Assembly: GCA_030604135.1 (NCBI GenBank) | Contig: JAUVWL010000003.1 | Coordinates: 1-64,000 of the forward strand | DNA length: 64,000 bases | From: Burkholderiales bacterium | GTDB taxonomy: Bacteria; Pseudomonadota; Gammaproteobacteria; Burkholderiales; Burkholderiaceae_C | Direction: 5' to 3' | Shown: positions 40,594 through 49,892 of the stretch, one piece after another | Numbering within the stretch: the stretch's first letter is position 1 | Layout: every line of letters begins with the position of its first letter | Made by a program: the position numbers and the translations under genes | Notes under the pieces: model-generated | The model's database searches: none | What the model was told of the DNA's origin: nothing | Seen by the model: the letters and a program-made list of their open reading frames with translations, nothing else

Positions 40594-40695
40594 TCAGCCC
40601 TTAATGGTCGTGGTTTTGGTGGAGCATGCGCGCGCGATCACTCCCGCCATGGCGGCGAGGGCGGTGTTCAAGGTGAACAGTCGGGCGGCAGTCAT
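40594..40695 (-). CDS. Candidate leader peptide of asd
   Basis: A 33-codon ATG frame whose C-terminal end is TKTTTIKG. Seven consecutive codons (Thr, Lys, Thr, Thr, Thr, Ile, Lys) specify only amino acids made through Asd. It is followed by overlapping hairpins and then asd itself. This is the arrangement of an attenuation leader such as thrL or ilvL, but I recognise no known family. There is no good ribosome binding site; if the TACAAT at 40702-40707 is the -10, the transcript would begin at or next to the ATG (leaderless). An alternative 8-codon frame MLHQNHDH (40601-40627) overlaps it in another phase. Confidence 0.5.
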   Translation of the reverse strand: MTAARLFTLNTALAAMAGVIARACSTKTTTIKG

Positions 40696-40876
40696 CCCTA
40701 TATTGTATCGGATGCAGTCTTTGGCTCAGCTTACGGTCCGGGAGGTTCGGGCCAAAGGTGTGATCCGCACACCGCTGGCTGCCGCACTCGTTGCCTGTGT
40801 GACCTTGAAGCCAAGCCTTGCCGATTTGCTGATAATGTGGTGACAAGGACCTGTGCTCAACCCTCATGAGGATCCC

Positions 40877-41119
40877 ATGCGTTACCTCTACATCGGACTG
40901 GTCGCCATCATCACCCTGAGCATCCTGACTTTCAAAGCCCAGAACATCTCCACAGTGACGATCAGCTTTCTGTCGGCAAGCCTCACCTTGCCACTGTCTC
41001 TGCTGGTCATCGGTGTCTACTTCCTGGGCATGTTCACGGGTGCGCTGGTGGTCAAGGCGGTGCGCAACCTCCTCAGCGCCGCCCGAACCGGCGATGCTAA
41101 CGAGCGGGCAGAAGGCTGA
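40877..41119 (+). CDS. LapA (DUF1049) family small membrane protein
   Basis: 80 residues with two membrane helices (residues ~3-22 and ~38-60), the typical form of LapA/YciS proteins. E. coli LapA works with LapB in LPS assembly control; no lapB is beside this copy, although lapB may lie elsewhere. ATG 40877 has GAGGA 5 bases upstream. The gene is divergent from asd. Confidence 0.8.
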   Translation: MRYLYIGLVAIITLSILTFKAQNISTVTISFLSASLTLPLSLLVIGVYFLGMFTGALVVKAVRNLLSAARTGDANERAEG

Positions 41120-41217
41120 AGCCTTATGCCTGACGCCAAGTGCGCACCTGAATCTATGGGAGGCCGAAGGGCAAGCGGCCATGTCTTTTTTCCTCTCTGA
41201 ACGACCTGGAGTTGCCC

Positions 41218-41538
41218 ATGATCGTGACCACGACCCCATCCATCGAGGGCCGACAAATCAACCGCTACTGCGGTGTGGTGGCCGGCGAGGCCATCCTGGG
41301 AGCCAACCTCTTCAAAGATCTGCTGGCCGGGGTTCGCGACATCGTCGGGGGGCGCTCGGCCACCTATGAGCGGGAGTTGCAGCGTGCCCGCGAAATGGCC
41401 TTGACCGAGATGCAGGAGAAGGCGCGCGCCCTGGGCGCCAATGCGGTGGTCGGGGTCGATCTGGACTACGAGGTGCTCGGACAGCGAAGCGGCATGCTGA
41501 TGGTCTCGGCCAGTGGCACGGCGGTGCTGATCGAATGA
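41218..41538 (+). CDS. YbjQ/DUF74 heavy-metal-binding-domain family protein
   Basis: 106 residues. YbjQ-family proteins are small soluble proteins that form ring-shaped pentamers; their role is unknown. Typical features are [26 protein letters not shown] near the start, [20 protein letters not shown] and the C-terminal [13 protein letters not shown] 41218 is preferred over TTG 41212. The next gene begins inside its stop (ATGA overlap), so it heads a four-gene run with two unknown envelope proteins. Confidence 0.82.
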   Translation: MIVTTTPSIEGRQINRYCGVVAGEAILGANLFKDLLAGVRDIVGGRSATYERELQRAREMALTEMQEKARALGANAVVGVDLDYEVLGQRSGMLMVSASGTAVLIE

Positions 41539-42029
41539 CCGTGCACGAGACAGGTCGGTTTCCCCAGATGAACAAGCTTGAACACCTGATTCCGCCGCCG
41601 GTCGTGGCACTGTTATGTGCCTTGCTGATGGCGTGGCTGGCCGGCGGCCTGCCGGCCATCGGCTGGCCCCCGCAGGGGCCTGCGGTGTTGGTTCTCTTCC
41701 TGCTGCTTGTGGGTCTTGTCTTCGATTTGCTGGGCCTGGCGGCCTTTGTTCGGCAGCGAACCACCGTCAACCCGCTGCGACCTCAGCGGGCTTCCTCACT
41801 GGTCACCGTTGGGGTCTACCGGATCACGCGCAACCCGATGTATGTTGGTTTGTGCTGCCTGCTTCTGGCGTGGGCGGTGTACCTGTGGTCACCCTGGTCG
41901 TGGGCTGGCCCTGTGCTGTTCGCCGCCTACATCACCCGCTTCCAGATCAAGCCGGAAGAGCGCGCACTGGAGAAGCTGTTCGGTGACGAGTTTCGCGCGT
42001 ACCGACACCAGGTGAGGCGGTGGCTGTGA
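41535..42029 (+). CDS. Isoprenylcysteine methyltransferase-family (ICMT/PEMT) membrane protein
   Basis: 164 residues with four to five membrane helices. The segment [29 protein letters not shown] and the ending [29 protein letters not shown] (conserved EE...FG..F..Y motif) match bacterial ICMT/PEMT-like SAM-dependent methyltransferases. Substrates of the bacterial members are mostly unknown. It overlaps the DUF74 gene by 4 bases and the next gene starts in its stop codon. Confidence 0.82.
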   Translation: MTVHETGRFPQMNKLEHLIPPPVVALLCALLMAWLAGGLPAIGWPPQGPAVLVLFLLLVGLVFDLLGLAAFVRQRTTVNPLRPQRASSLVTVGVYRITRNPMYVGLCCLLLAWAVYLWSPWSWAGPVLFAAYITRFQIKPEERALEKLFGDEFRAYRHQVRRWL

Positions 42030-42910
42030 AGCGCTGGTTCCGGTTTGTGCGGCATTGCCGCATGTGGGCTCTGGCCTGCCTGCTGAGTCAGGCCGCCACC
42101 GCCATCGCGCAGAACGTGGTGCTGGACTACCGCTTGCAGGCGGGCAAGGACTTGCGGGTCGAGACGGTAACCGAGACGGTGAACGATGTCCGCCTGAAAG
42201 TGGATCGGGGTCTTGGTGAGCAGGTGCAGGCCCGTGGTGTGCGCTTTCCTTTTGTCATTCAGACGACCGAGCGTCAGGTGATGCGGCAGTGGTCCGGAAA
42301 GCCTTTGGCCGATGGCAGCTTCCAGGCCGAACTGACCATGCTGGAAAAGTCGATGCTGCTGCGTTCGCCCGACGGGCAAGTGCATGACGTGCCCGACACC
42401 AGCGGCATGGTGGGCTTGCGCATGGCGGCGGTGATCGATGCCGATGGCCGCTTGAGAGAGGACTCGATTCAGGTGTCGGGGCTGAACGGTGAAGCGGGCG
42501 AAACGGCCGCGGCTGTGATGGGCAGCGTGTTGCAGCAGGTGGCGGCTTTGGAACCCCTTGTGTTGCGTGAGGGCGCGTCCGTTCCGCAATCGCTGCGCAT
42601 GAGCCTGCCCTTGCCCGGGCAGATGGCCATCGAACTGACCATGCACACCACCTACCGATTGCTCGGCATCGACAATGGGGTGGCCGATATCGAGACGGTG
42701 CACCGGATGGATTTTCACCTGCCAGACGGTCCGGTCAGGATGCAGGCGGACGGTGCGGGCGGTGGCCGCATGCGTTTTGAACTGGCCACGCGCACGTTGC
42801 GCCTGAACGAGTCGAGCTGGGTTGCCGAGATTGAATTGGACACGCCGGAAGGCTTGATCGCCATGGGTGTCAGCACCCGCTTCACGCAGCACATGCGTGA
42901 TGCCGATTGA
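42026..42910 (+). CDS. Secreted protein of unknown function
   Basis: 294 residues from GTG 42026, which overlaps the upstream stop (GTGA); a GTG six bases earlier is also possible. The N-terminus is a signal peptide (basic, then WALACLLSQAATAIAQ). The rest is soluble with alternating strand pattern, no cysteines that suggest a cofactor, and no motif I recognise. Position after DUF74 and ICMT-type genes suggests a shared envelope role, but that is inference only. Confidence 0.6.
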   Translation: MKRWFRFVRHCRMWALACLLSQAATAIAQNVVLDYRLQAGKDLRVETVTETVNDVRLKVDRGLGEQVQARGVRFPFVIQTTERQVMRQWSGKPLADGSFQAELTMLEKSMLLRSPDGQVHDVPDTSGMVGLRMAAVIDADGRLREDSIQVSGLNGEAGETAAAVMGSVLQQVAALEPLVLREGASVPQSLRMSLPLPGQMAIELTMHTTYRLLGIDNGVADIETVHRMDFHLPDGPVRMQADGAGGGRMRFELATRTLRLNESSWVAEIELDTPEGLIAMGVSTRFTQHMRDAD

Positions 42911-42922
42911 GGCGAATCGGGC

Positions 42923-43294
42923 ATGGAGCTGGTCAAAGCCTGGTCAATGGGGCTGGTGCTGGCCTGGCTGGCCATCCCAGCGCTGGCCCTGATGAATCGC
43001 CACCGAGGGGCGGTGCTCATGGCCTGCGCGACGGCCTTGGCGGCAGCCTTTGTTCACCTACCCAGATCGGTGGAGTGGCTGGTTGATGCCGCGGCGCACG
43101 AGGCGCGCTACGGGGCATGGGCTCAAATCGAGGTCCGGGTCGGGTTGGCTGCCATCGCCCTGCTGACGGGCGCGTGGGGCGCCGCCTGGCTGGCCTGGCG
43201 ACGCCCATGGTGGCTGGTGGTGTCGGCGGGGCTCAGCCTGCCGATGGTGCTGTTCGGGGTCTGGCTGGGTTTTTTCTTCCGCATCTTTGGGTGA
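42923..43294 (+). CDS. Small multi-pass membrane protein of unknown function
   Basis: 123 residues with about four hydrophobic segments (residues ~8-24, 30-47, 72-92 and 97-118). No family is recognised. It follows the secreted protein by 12 bases and ends 46 bases from the convergent leuB, so it closes the DUF74 operon. Confidence 0.6.
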   Translation: MELVKAWSMGLVLAWLAIPALALMNRHRGAVLMACATALAAAFVHLPRSVEWLVDAAAHEARYGAWAQIEVRVGLAAIALLTGAWGAAWLAWRRPWWLVVSAGLSLPMVLFGVWLGFFFRIFG

Positions 43295-43340
43295 ACGCCG
43301 ATCTCGGTGGTGTCACCAGCCAGGTGTTCCTCTCAGCCTT

Positions 43341-44411
43341 TCAGCCCAGTGCCTTGACCACCGCATCGCCCATCTGGGCGGTGCCGACGCGGGTGGTTCC
43401 CTCGCTGTGAATGTCGGGTGTGCGCAGACCCTGGGCCAGCACCTGCTTGACCGCAGCTTCAATGCGCTGGGCCGCCTCTTCCTGATTCAGGCTGAAGCGC
43501 AGCATCATGGCGGCCGACAGAATGGTGGCCAGGGGGTTGGCCACACCTTTGCCGGCGATGTCGGGCGCGCTGCCGTGACTGGGCTCGTACAGTCCCTGGT
43601 TGCGGCTGTTGAGCGAGGCCGAAGGCAGCATGCCGATGGAGCCGGTCAGCATCGAGGCCTCGTCCGACAGGATGTCGCCGAACATGTTGCCGGTGACCAC
43701 CACGTCAAACGCCTTCGGTGCCTTGACCAACTGCATGGCGGCGTTGTCGACGTACATGTGCTCGAGTGCCACGTCGGGGTACTGGGCGTGGACTTCGATG
43801 ACGGTGTCCTTCCAGAACTGGAAGGTCTCCAGCACATTGGCCTTGTCGACCGAGGTCACCTTCTTGTTGCGCTTGCGTGCGGCCTGGAAGGCGACGTGGG
43901 CGATGCGCTCGATTTCCGGCTTGGCATAGCGCATGGTGTCGAAGGCTTCGGGCGCGCCCTTGAACTCGCCGTCCGGGGCCTCGCGGCGGCCACGCGGTTG
44001 ACCGAAGTAGATGTCACCGGTCAGCTCGCGGATGATCAGGATGTCCAGGCCAGCCACCAGTTCGGGCTTGAGGCTGGATGCGCCCACCAGTTGCTCGTAG
44101 CAGATGGCGGGGCGGAAGTTGGCGAACAGGCCCATGTTCTTGCGCAGGCCCAGAATGGCCTGCTCGGGGCGCAGCGGGCGGTCGAGCTTGTCGTACTTCC
44201 AGTCGCCGACGGCGCCGAACAGCACCGCGTCACTGTCCTTGGCCAGTTTGAGGGTGGACTCGGGCAGCGGGTGGCCGTGCGCATCGTAGGCGGCGCCACC
44301 GACCAGCGCCGACTCCATCTCGAACTTCAGGTCGAGCGCGTTGAGGACCTTGACCGCTTCGGCGACGATTTCGGTGCCGATGCCGTCACCGGGGAGTACT
44401 GCGATTTTCAT
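43341..44411 (-). CDS. leuB: 3-isopropylmalate dehydrogenase
   Basis: 356 residues. NAD-dependent oxidative decarboxylation of 3-isopropylmalate in leucine synthesis. It begins [16 protein letters not shown], has [14 protein letters not shown], and the metal-binding [15 protein letters not shown] motif, all standard for LeuB. It is last in the order leuC, lipoprotein, leuD, leuB. The gap to leuD contains a dispersed hairpin repeat. Confidence 0.96.
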   Translation of the reverse strand: MKIAVLPGDGIGTEIVAEAVKVLNALDLKFEMESALVGGAAYDAHGHPLPESTLKLAKDSDAVLFGAVGDWKYDKLDRPLRPEQAILGLRKNMGLFANFRPAICYEQLVGASSLKPELVAGLDILIIRELTGDIYFGQPRGRREAPDGEFKGAPEAFDTMRYAKPEIERIAHVAFQAARKRNKKVTSVDKANVLETFQFWKDTVIEVHAQYPDVALEHMYVDNAAMQLVKAPKAFDVVVTGNMFGDILSDEASMLTGSIGMLPSASLNSRNQGLYEPSHGSAPDIAGKGVANPLATILSAAMMLRFSLNQEEAAQRIEAAVKQVLAQGLRTPDIHSEGTTRVGTAQMGDAVVKALG

Positions 44412-44449
44412 AGGAGAGCTTCTGGGTGAGTGGTTTTCATCAAGGGTTG

Positions 44450-44524
44450 CCGTGGAACCGGCTCTGCCGGGCCACAGGCAACGCCCCCTTGAGGGGGTGA
44501 CGCCGAAGGCGGCGCAGGGGTGGG
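44450..44524. repeat. Dispersed intergenic hairpin repeat, copy in leuD-leuB gap
   Basis: It contains the block CCGTGGAACCGGCTCTGCC with a GGGCCACAGG continuation, then CCCCCTTGAGGGGG and ACGCCGAAGGCGGCGCAGGGG. The same block order occurs at 49812-49892 and, inverted, at 55450-55527. It is made of three short self-complementary parts. Confidence 0.8.
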
Positions 44525-44529
44525 TCTGT

Positions 44530-45177
44530 CTACATCGTGTGCGCCAGCCACGGCTTGGTGGCCAGGCGCGCTTTCTCGAACGCCTCGATCTTGTCCTTGT
44601 GACGCAAGGTCAGGCCGATGTCGTCCAGCCCATTGAGCAGGCAGTACTTGCGGAAAGCGTTGACTTCGAACGGAATTTCTTCGCCTTGCGGCTTGACGAT
44701 GACCTGGCGCTCCAGGTCGATGGTGAGCTGGTAGCCGGGGAAGGCGGCCACATCGTTGAACAGCTGGTCGACCTGCGCTTCGCTCAGCACGATGGGCAGC
44801 AGGCCGTTCTTGAAGCAGTTGTTGAAGAAGATGTCGGCAAAGCTCGGGACGATGACCGCACGGAAGCCGTACTGGTCGATGGCCCACGGCGCGTGCTCAC
44901 GGCTGGAGCCGCAGCCGAAGTTCTTGCGCGCCAGCAGGATGGAGGCGCCCTGGTATCGGGGCTGGTTCAGCACGAAGTCCGGGTTGGGCTTGCGTGCGCT
45001 TTCGGGCACCCCGGGCTGGCCGGGCTGATCCAGGTAGCGCCATTCGTCAAACAGGTTGGGACCGAAGCCGGTCTTGCGGATCGACTTGAGGAACTGCTTG
45101 GGAATGATGGCGTCGGTATCGACGTTCTCGCGGTCCATGGGGGCCACGAGGCCGGTGTGGAGGGTGAATTTCTGCAT
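44530..45177 (-). CDS. leuD: 3-isopropylmalate dehydratase small subunit
   Basis: 215 residues. Small (swivelling) subunit of isopropylmalate isomerase, which isomerises 2- to 3-isopropylmalate with LeuC. It begins [31 protein letters not shown] and has the [13 protein letters not shown] loop. Length is normal. It is separated from leuC by the repeat lipoprotein gene. Confidence 0.96.
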   Translation of the reverse strand: MQKFTLHTGLVAPMDRENVDTDAIIPKQFLKSIRKTGFGPNLFDEWRYLDQPGQPGVPESARKPNPDFVLNQPRYQGASILLARKNFGCGSSREHAPWAIDQYGFRAVIVPSFADIFFNNCFKNGLLPIVLSEAQVDQLFNDVAAFPGYQLTIDLERQVIVKPQGEEIPFEVNAFRKYCLLNGLDDIGLTLRHKDKIEAFEKARLATKPWLAHTM

Positions 45178-45200
45178 GTTGTGTTTCGTGCCCAGAGGGC

Positions 45201-45527
45201 TTACTTGGTGACTTCCTCGACCTTTTCTCCTGCCTTCTGCAGGCTGCGGCCAGTGGCTTCGCCGGCACGCTGGACGCCGCGCTCGGTGGCATCCACTGCC
45301 GTGCCAAGGGCTCGACCCGTGGCATCGGCTGCACGTCCCAGGCCGCTGCCTGTCGCTTCGGCTGCGCGCTGCAGGCCCTGCCCGGCGGCCTGTCCCGCGC
45401 GCTCGATGCCCTGCCCGGCGCGCTCGCCCACGTTGCGGGCACCTTCTCCCACGTTCGAGGCGGTCGAGCAAGCGCTGAGCAGCAAAAGGGTGGACAGCGT
45501 GGTGGCGGAGGTCAGGAATCGGAACAT
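45201..45527 (-). CDS. Small lipoprotein with 11-residue amphipathic repeats
   Basis: 108 residues. The signal peptide ends in the lipobox LSAC (C20), so it is a membrane-anchored lipoprotein. After a short linker come about six 11-residue repeats of the form G-x-G-[IL]-x-R-A-x-x-A-[TA], for example [22 protein letters not shown] and [11 protein letters not shown], which should form one long amphipathic helix. It has the size of entericidin/late-embryogenesis-like proteins but no clear family. It lies between leuC and leuD on the same strand (23 bases before leuD, 40 after leuC). Confidence 0.8.
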   Translation of the reverse strand: MFRFLTSATTLSTLLLLSACSTASNVGEGARNVGERAGQGIERAGQAAGQGLQRAAEATGSGLGRAADATGRALGTAVDATERGVQRAGEATGRSLQKAGEKVEEVTK

Positions 45528-45567
45528 GGTGCAGCTCCTGGCGAGTAAGGGGTCGATGTCGGGGTAT

Positions 45568-46989
45568 TCAGGCGATGGTGCGGATGTCGATGAAATGGCC
45601 GTGGATGGCTGCTGCAGCGGCCATGGCGGGCGAGACCAGGTGGGTGCGTCCTCCTGCACCCTGACGGCCCTCGAAGTTGCGGTTGCTGGTGCTGGCACAG
45701 CGTTCGCCCGGCTCCAGCCGGTCGGCGTTCATGGCCAGGCACATTGAACAGCCCGGTTCACGCCACTCGAACCCGGCGGCCTTGAAGATCTCGTGCAGGC
45801 CTTCGCGCTCGGCCTGTTCCTTGACCAGGCCCGAGCCCGGCACGACCATGGCCAGCTTGATGTTCTTGGCGACTTTCTTGCCCAGCTTCTTGACGACCGC
45901 GGCGGCTTCGCGCATGTCCTCGATGCGGCTGTTGGTGCAGGAACCGATGAACACCTTGTCGACGTGGATGTCGGCCAGGGGTTTGCCCGGTTGCAGGGCC
46001 ATGTAGCTCAATGCCCGCTCGATGGCGTTGCGTCTGTTCGGGTCCTTTTCCTTGTCTGGGTCCGGCACGGCAGCGGTCACGTCCAGCACCATCTCGGGCG
46101 AGGTGCCCCAGGTCACCTGTGGCAGAATTTGCGCGGCATCCAGTTCCACCACGGTGTCGAAGGTCGCGCCTTCATCGGAGTGCAGTGTCTTCCAGTAGGC
46201 CACTGCCTGGTCCCACTCGTCGCCGGTGGGCGCCAGTGGTCGACCCTTGACATAGTCGATGGTCTTGTCGTCCACCGCCACCAGGCCGGCACGTGCGCCA
46301 GCCTCGATGGCCATGTTGCAGACCGTCATGCGCCCCTCCATGGACAGCGCACGAATGGCACTGCCGGCAAATTCGATGGTGTAGCCGGTGCCACCGGCGG
46401 TGCCGATCCGGCCGATGATGGCCAGCACGATGTCCTTGGCGGTGCAGCCCTTGGGCAGCTGGCCCTCCACCTTCACCAGCATGTTCTTGGCTTTCTTGGC
46501 CAGCAGGGTCTGGGTCGCCAGCACATGCTCGACCTCGGAAGTGCCGATGCCGTGTGCCAGGGCGCCGAAGGCGCCGTGTGTGGAGGTGTGAGAGTCGCCG
46601 CAGACCACGGTCATGCCGGGCAGGGTGGCGCCATTTTCAGGACCGATCACGTGCACGATGCCCTGGCGCCTGGACATGAAGGGGAAGAAAGCTGCGGCGC
46701 CAAATTCCTTGATGTTGCTGTCCAGCGTGGTGATCTGCTCCTTGCTGATCGGGTCGGTGATGCCGTCGTAGCCCAGCTCCCAGCCGGTGGTGGGGGTGTT
46801 GTGGTCGGCCGTGGCCACCACTGAACTGACGCGCCAGACCTTGCGGCCGGCCTGGCGCAGACCCTCGTAGGCCTGCGGACTGGTGACTTCGTGCACCAGA
46901 TGGCGGTCGATGTAGAGGACGGCGGTGCCGTCTTCCTCGGTGTGGACGACGTGTTCGTCCCAGATCTTGTCGTAAAGGGTGCGTGCCAT
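45568..46989 (-). CDS. leuC: 3-isopropylmalate dehydratase large subunit
   Basis: 473 residues. [4Fe-4S] subunit of isopropylmalate isomerase. It begins [15 protein letters not shown], has [34 protein letters not shown], the cluster cysteine in IGSCTNSR and the further pair in GCSMCLAMN. It is 31 bases downstream of a LysR-type regulator on the same strand, so it may be co-transcribed with or controlled by it. Confidence 0.96.
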   Translation of the reverse strand: MARTLYDKIWDEHVVHTEEDGTAVLYIDRHLVHEVTSPQAYEGLRQAGRKVWRVSSVVATADHNTPTTGWELGYDGITDPISKEQITTLDSNIKEFGAAAFFPFMSRRQGIVHVIGPENGATLPGMTVVCGDSHTSTHGAFGALAHGIGTSEVEHVLATQTLLAKKAKNMLVKVEGQLPKGCTAKDIVLAIIGRIGTAGGTGYTIEFAGSAIRALSMEGRMTVCNMAIEAGARAGLVAVDDKTIDYVKGRPLAPTGDEWDQAVAYWKTLHSDEGATFDTVVELDAAQILPQVTWGTSPEMVLDVTAAVPDPDKEKDPNRRNAIERALSYMALQPGKPLADIHVDKVFIGSCTNSRIEDMREAAAVVKKLGKKVAKNIKLAMVVPGSGLVKEQAEREGLHEIFKAAGFEWREPGCSMCLAMNADRLEPGERCASTSNRNFEGRQGAGGRTHLVSPAMAAAAAIHGHFIDIRTIA

Positions 46990-47020
46990 GGGTGCTTGTA
47001 CTCCTGTGGGAAGGGAAATT

Positions 47021-47953
47021 CTAGGCCTGCAGGCCGGCCTGTGCAGACAGGTGATCCACCAGCAGCCGGGCGCTGACCGGCAGGCTGGAGAAGTCGCGGG
47101 CCACCAGATCGATGCGGCGCAGGGCCCAGTCGTCGGTGAGATCGATGGCGGAAAGGTTGCCGACCCCGTGCATCAGGTCGAAGGCGCGGCGCGGCATCAG
47201 ACCGACGCCCAGGCCGTTGTGGATCATGCGGCACATGGCATCCAGCCCGGTGACCCGGATGCGCAGGCGGATGCCGCGTCCGGCCCGGGTAGCGGCCTCG
47301 TTCATGGCCAGGTAAATGGAGCTGTTGGCGTGCAGGCCGACGTGGTCGACATCCAGGCTGTCGGCGAAGGTGACGGATGGCCGTTCGGCCAGCGGGTGCC
47401 CCTTCGGCGCAATCAGCACCAGTCGGTCCTGGCGGTAGGGCAGGGTCTGCAGTTCGGTGCCGGCCCCGGCCACACCCACATGGCAGATACCCAGGTCGGC
47501 GGCGCCTTCCTGCACCGCCCGCAGCACCTCGGTGGACAGGTGTTCTTCCAGGTCGATCTTGATGGTGTCGTGGGTGCGGATGAAGGCACCCAGGTCTTCG
47601 GGAAGAAACTGCACGATGGCCGAGATGTTGGCGTGCACCCGAACATGGCCCCGCACGCCCTGGGCGTATTCGGACAGTTCACCCTGCATCTTGTCGAGGC
47701 TGAACAGCACCGAGCGGGCGTGGTGCAGCAGGCTCTGGCCTGCCGGGGTGGGGGTGACGCCGCGGGCGTGGCGCAGCAGCAGGGGCGCTGCGACCGTGTT
47801 TTCCAGATCCGACAGGCGTTTGCTGACCGCGGATGGGGCCATGAACTCGGTCTCCGCCGCCTTGCCGATGGAGCCGCGCTCGCACACCGCCACAAACAGC
47901 TGCAGCGTGGTCAGGTCCAGGCGACGGGTGAAGGCGCGGTCGGGGGTGTTCAT
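47021..47953 (-). CDS. LysR-type transcriptional regulator next to leuC
   Basis: 310 residues. It has an N-terminal winged helix-turn-helix ([35 protein letters not shown], slightly degenerate) and a periplasmic-binding-protein-like effector domain. The target is inferred: it precedes leuC by 31 bases on the same strand, so leucine genes or itself are candidates. ATG 47953 is chosen; ATG 47965 is possible but lies inside a 10-bp-arm dyad (47957-47985) that looks like an operator. Confidence 0.82.
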   Translation of the reverse strand: MNTPDRAFTRRLDLTTLQLFVAVCERGSIGKAAETEFMAPSAVSKRLSDLENTVAAPLLLRHARGVTPTPAGQSLLHHARSVLFSLDKMQGELSEYAQGVRGHVRVHANISAIVQFLPEDLGAFIRTHDTIKIDLEEHLSTEVLRAVQEGAADLGICHVGVAGAGTELQTLPYRQDRLVLIAPKGHPLAERPSVTFADSLDVDHVGLHANSSIYLAMNEAATRAGRGIRLRIRVTGLDAMCRMIHNGLGVGLMPRRAFDLMHGVGNLSAIDLTDDWALRRIDLVARDFSSLPVSARLLVDHLSAQAGLQA

Positions 47954-47956
47954 GGG

Positions 47957-47985
47957 GAAAGTCATCGCAGATGAAGATGACTTTC
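47957..47985. promoter_or_regulatory. Dyad operator candidate at the lysR start
   Basis: GAAAGTCATC (47957-47966) and GATGACTTTC (47976-47985) are perfect 10-bp arms with a 9-base spacer. It ends 3 bases from the lysR ATG. It could be the site for LysR autoregulation or an RNA hairpin over the start. Confidence 0.55.
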
Positions 47986-48043
47986 TGAATTTTCCCCTTT
48001 TTATGATGCTCATTCCATCGCCAATGACGATGTCTGACCCCGC

Positions 48044-48080
48044 AAAAACAAAAAACCCGCCACCATAGGTGAGCGGGTTT
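48044..48080 (-). terminator. Rho-independent terminator of gltA
   Basis: Minus strand: stem AAACCCGC-T-CACC / GGTG-GCGGGTTT with a TAT loop and one bulge, followed by TTT, G and TTTTT. It lies about 65 bases past the gltA stop. Confidence 0.85.
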
Positions 48081-48084
48081 GCAA

Positions 48085-48143
48085 GCCAGACCAACCGCGC
48101 TGCCCCCTTGGGGAGGATGCAGCGCAGGCGGCGCTGGAGCGAT
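48085..48143. repeat. Possible degenerate hairpin repeat after gltA
   Basis: It contains CGCTGCCCCCTTGGGGAGG and GCAGCGCAGGCGGCGC. The C-run/G-run hairpin resembles the cores of the 84-bp tandem unit and of the dispersed repeat, but similarity beyond the core is poor. Confidence 0.35.
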
Positions 48144-49454
48144 TTACTTCTTGAAGCCTGCCGGCACGTCGCGCCGGGGCGAGCCGGAGAACAGCTGGCG
48201 GGGACGGCCGATCTTGTACTCGGGGTCACCGATCATTTCGTTGAGCTGGGCGATCCAGCCGACGGTCCGGGCCAATGCGAAGATGCCAGTGAACAGGTTC
48301 ACCGGGATGCCGATGGCCCGCTGCACGATGCCGGAGTAGAAGTCGACGTTCGGGTAGAGCTTGCGCTGCACGAAGTAGTCGTCTTCCAGGGCAATCTTTT
48401 CCAGTTCCTTGGCCAGCTTGAACAGCGGGTCGTTTTCCAGGCCCAGCTCGGTCAGCACCTCGTTGCAGGTCTCCTGCATCAGCTTGGCGCGGGGGTCGTA
48501 GTTCTTGTAGACGCGGTGCCCGAAGCCCATCAGCTTGACGCCACTGTTCTTGTCCTTGACCTTCTCCATGAACTCGCCGACCTTGGCGACACCGCCGTTG
48601 GCCTGGATGTCTTCCAGCATGTTCAGGCAGGCTTCGTTGGCGCCGCCATGGGCGGGACCCCACAGGCAGGCCACACCGGCTGCCACGGCCGCGAACGGGT
48701 TGGTGCCCGAGGAGGCGCACAGACGCACCGTCGAGGTGGATGCGTTCTGCTCGTGGTCGGCGTGCAGGATGAAGATGCGGTCGAGGGCGCGCTCTAGCAC
48801 CGGGTTGACCTCGTAGTCCTCGCAGGGGGTGCCGAACATCATGCGCAGGAAGTTGCCGGCGTAGCTCAGCTTGTTCTGCGGGTACATGTAGGGCTGGCCG
48901 ATCTTGTACTTGTAGGCCATGGCCACCAGCGTGGGCATCTTGGCGATCAGGCGGATCGCGGCAATCTCGCGGTGCTCGGGGTTGTTGATGTCCGTGCTGT
49001 CGTGGTAGAAAGCCGACATCGCACCCACCAGGCCGGTCAGGATGGCCATGGGGTGGGCGTCGCGGCGGAAGCCGCGAAGGAAGAACTGCATCTGCTCGTT
49101 GACCATGGTGTGGTTGATCACGAGCTTGTGGAAGTCGGCACGCTCTTTCTCTTTGGGCAGTTCGCCCTTGAGCAGCAGGTAGCAGGTGTCGAGGTAGTCG
49201 CAGTTGGTGGCCAGCTGCTCGATGGGGTAGCCGCGGTACAGCAGTTCGCCCTTGTCGCCATCGATGTAGGTGATGGCCGACTGGCAGGACGCCGTGGACA
49301 GGAAGCCCGGGTCATAGGTGAACATGCCGGTTTGTGCGTACAGCTTGCGGATGTCGATGACGTCCGGGCCGATGCTGCCGGCGTACACCGGCAACTCTAC
49401 GCTGGGGCTGCCGTTGGAGAACGACAGGGTGGCTTTGTTGTCTACGAGTTTCAT
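48144..49454 (-). CDS. gltA: Citrate synthase
   Basis: 436 residues, hexameric type II form as in E. coli. It condenses oxaloacetate and acetyl-CoA. The catalytic motifs include [32 protein letters not shown] and [15 protein letters not shown]. It is the last gene of the sdh-gltA run on the minus strand, 18 bases after sdhE, and it has a strong terminator. Confidence 0.97.
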   Translation of the reverse strand: MKLVDNKATLSFSNGSPSVELPVYAGSIGPDVIDIRKLYAQTGMFTYDPGFLSTASCQSAITYIDGDKGELLYRGYPIEQLATNCDYLDTCYLLLKGELPKEKERADFHKLVINHTMVNEQMQFFLRGFRRDAHPMAILTGLVGAMSAFYHDSTDINNPEHREIAAIRLIAKMPTLVAMAYKYKIGQPYMYPQNKLSYAGNFLRMMFGTPCEDYEVNPVLERALDRIFILHADHEQNASTSTVRLCASSGTNPFAAVAAGVACLWGPAHGGANEACLNMLEDIQANGGVAKVGEFMEKVKDKNSGVKLMGFGHRVYKNYDPRAKLMQETCNEVLTELGLENDPLFKLAKELEKIALEDDYFVQRKLYPNVDFYSGIVQRAIGIPVNLFTGIFALARTVGWIAQLNEMIGDPEYKIGRPRQLFSGSPRRDVPAGFKK

Positions 49455-49472
49455 GCGGATTCCTGGTAGAGG

Positions 49473-49772
49473 TTAATCGGGTAGCCGGGCGTCACGCAGC
49501 ATGCCCAGCACCTGCGTGACGTCGTCACGGGCCAGCTCGCCCTCGGGGTTCTTGCGGCCGAGCAACAGATCGAGGAGATCGTTGTCGGACAGGTCCATTA
49601 GAACCCCCAGAGCTTCAGCCTGCCTGACAGTCAAGCCAGTTTCATGCCTGGCAAAGAACTTCTCGATGAACAGGTCGTTCTCGAGCAGTCCGCGGCGGCA
49701 ACGCCAGCGCAGCTTGCTCAACGCACGTTCGTCGAGCAGCTGTTCTGTACCGGCATTGTCCACGTTGGTCAT
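49473..49772 (-). CDS. sdhE: Succinate dehydrogenase assembly factor SdhE
   Basis: 99 residues. Small cytoplasmic chaperone (DUF339/Sdh5) needed to attach FAD covalently to SdhA. The RGxxE motif is visible in RRGLLENDLFIEKFF. ATG 49772 is chosen; the frame is open further upstream into the repeat region but without family similarity. It lies between sdhB and gltA. Confidence 0.92.
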   Translation of the reverse strand: MTNVDNAGTEQLLDERALSKLRWRCRRGLLENDLFIEKFFARHETGLTVRQAEALGVLMDLSDNDLLDLLLGRKNPEGELARDDVTQVLGMLRDARLPD

Positions 49773-49811
49773 AAAAATGAGGCTGCAAGGTGCGCCGTCT
49801 TGGCCAGGGCA

Positions 49812-49892
49812 CCCGTGGAACCGGCTCCGCCGGGCCACAGGGTGCGTTCCCCCTCGGGGGGGAAGACGCGAAGCGGCGCAGGGGGGAGGCTC
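49812..49892. repeat. Dispersed intergenic hairpin repeat, copy between sdhB and sdhE
   Basis: It carries CCCGTGGAACCGGCTCCGCC, GGGCCACAGG, the CCCCCTCGGGGG core and GAAGACGCGAAGCGGCGCAG. It matches the copy at 55450-55527 read in the opposite direction and, more loosely, the leu copy. It reaches the sdhB stop codon. Confidence 0.85.

Larger units (their letters stand above)
40499..40876. other. 378-base divergent region, asd / lapA-like gene
   Basis: The minus-strand half holds the candidate asd leader peptide (40594-40695) and three overlapping hairpins (40523-40567). Upstream of the peptide lies a TACAAT element (40702-40707, minus). The plus-strand half, before the LapA-like gene, shows only its GAGGA ribosome binding site. 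Confidence 0.6.

Noticed and set aside
40601-40627. An 8-codon frame MLHQNHDH upstream of asd
   Set aside because: It overlaps the longer leader frame in another phase, and histidine has no link to asd. The Thr/Lys/Ile-ending frame is the better leader candidate.
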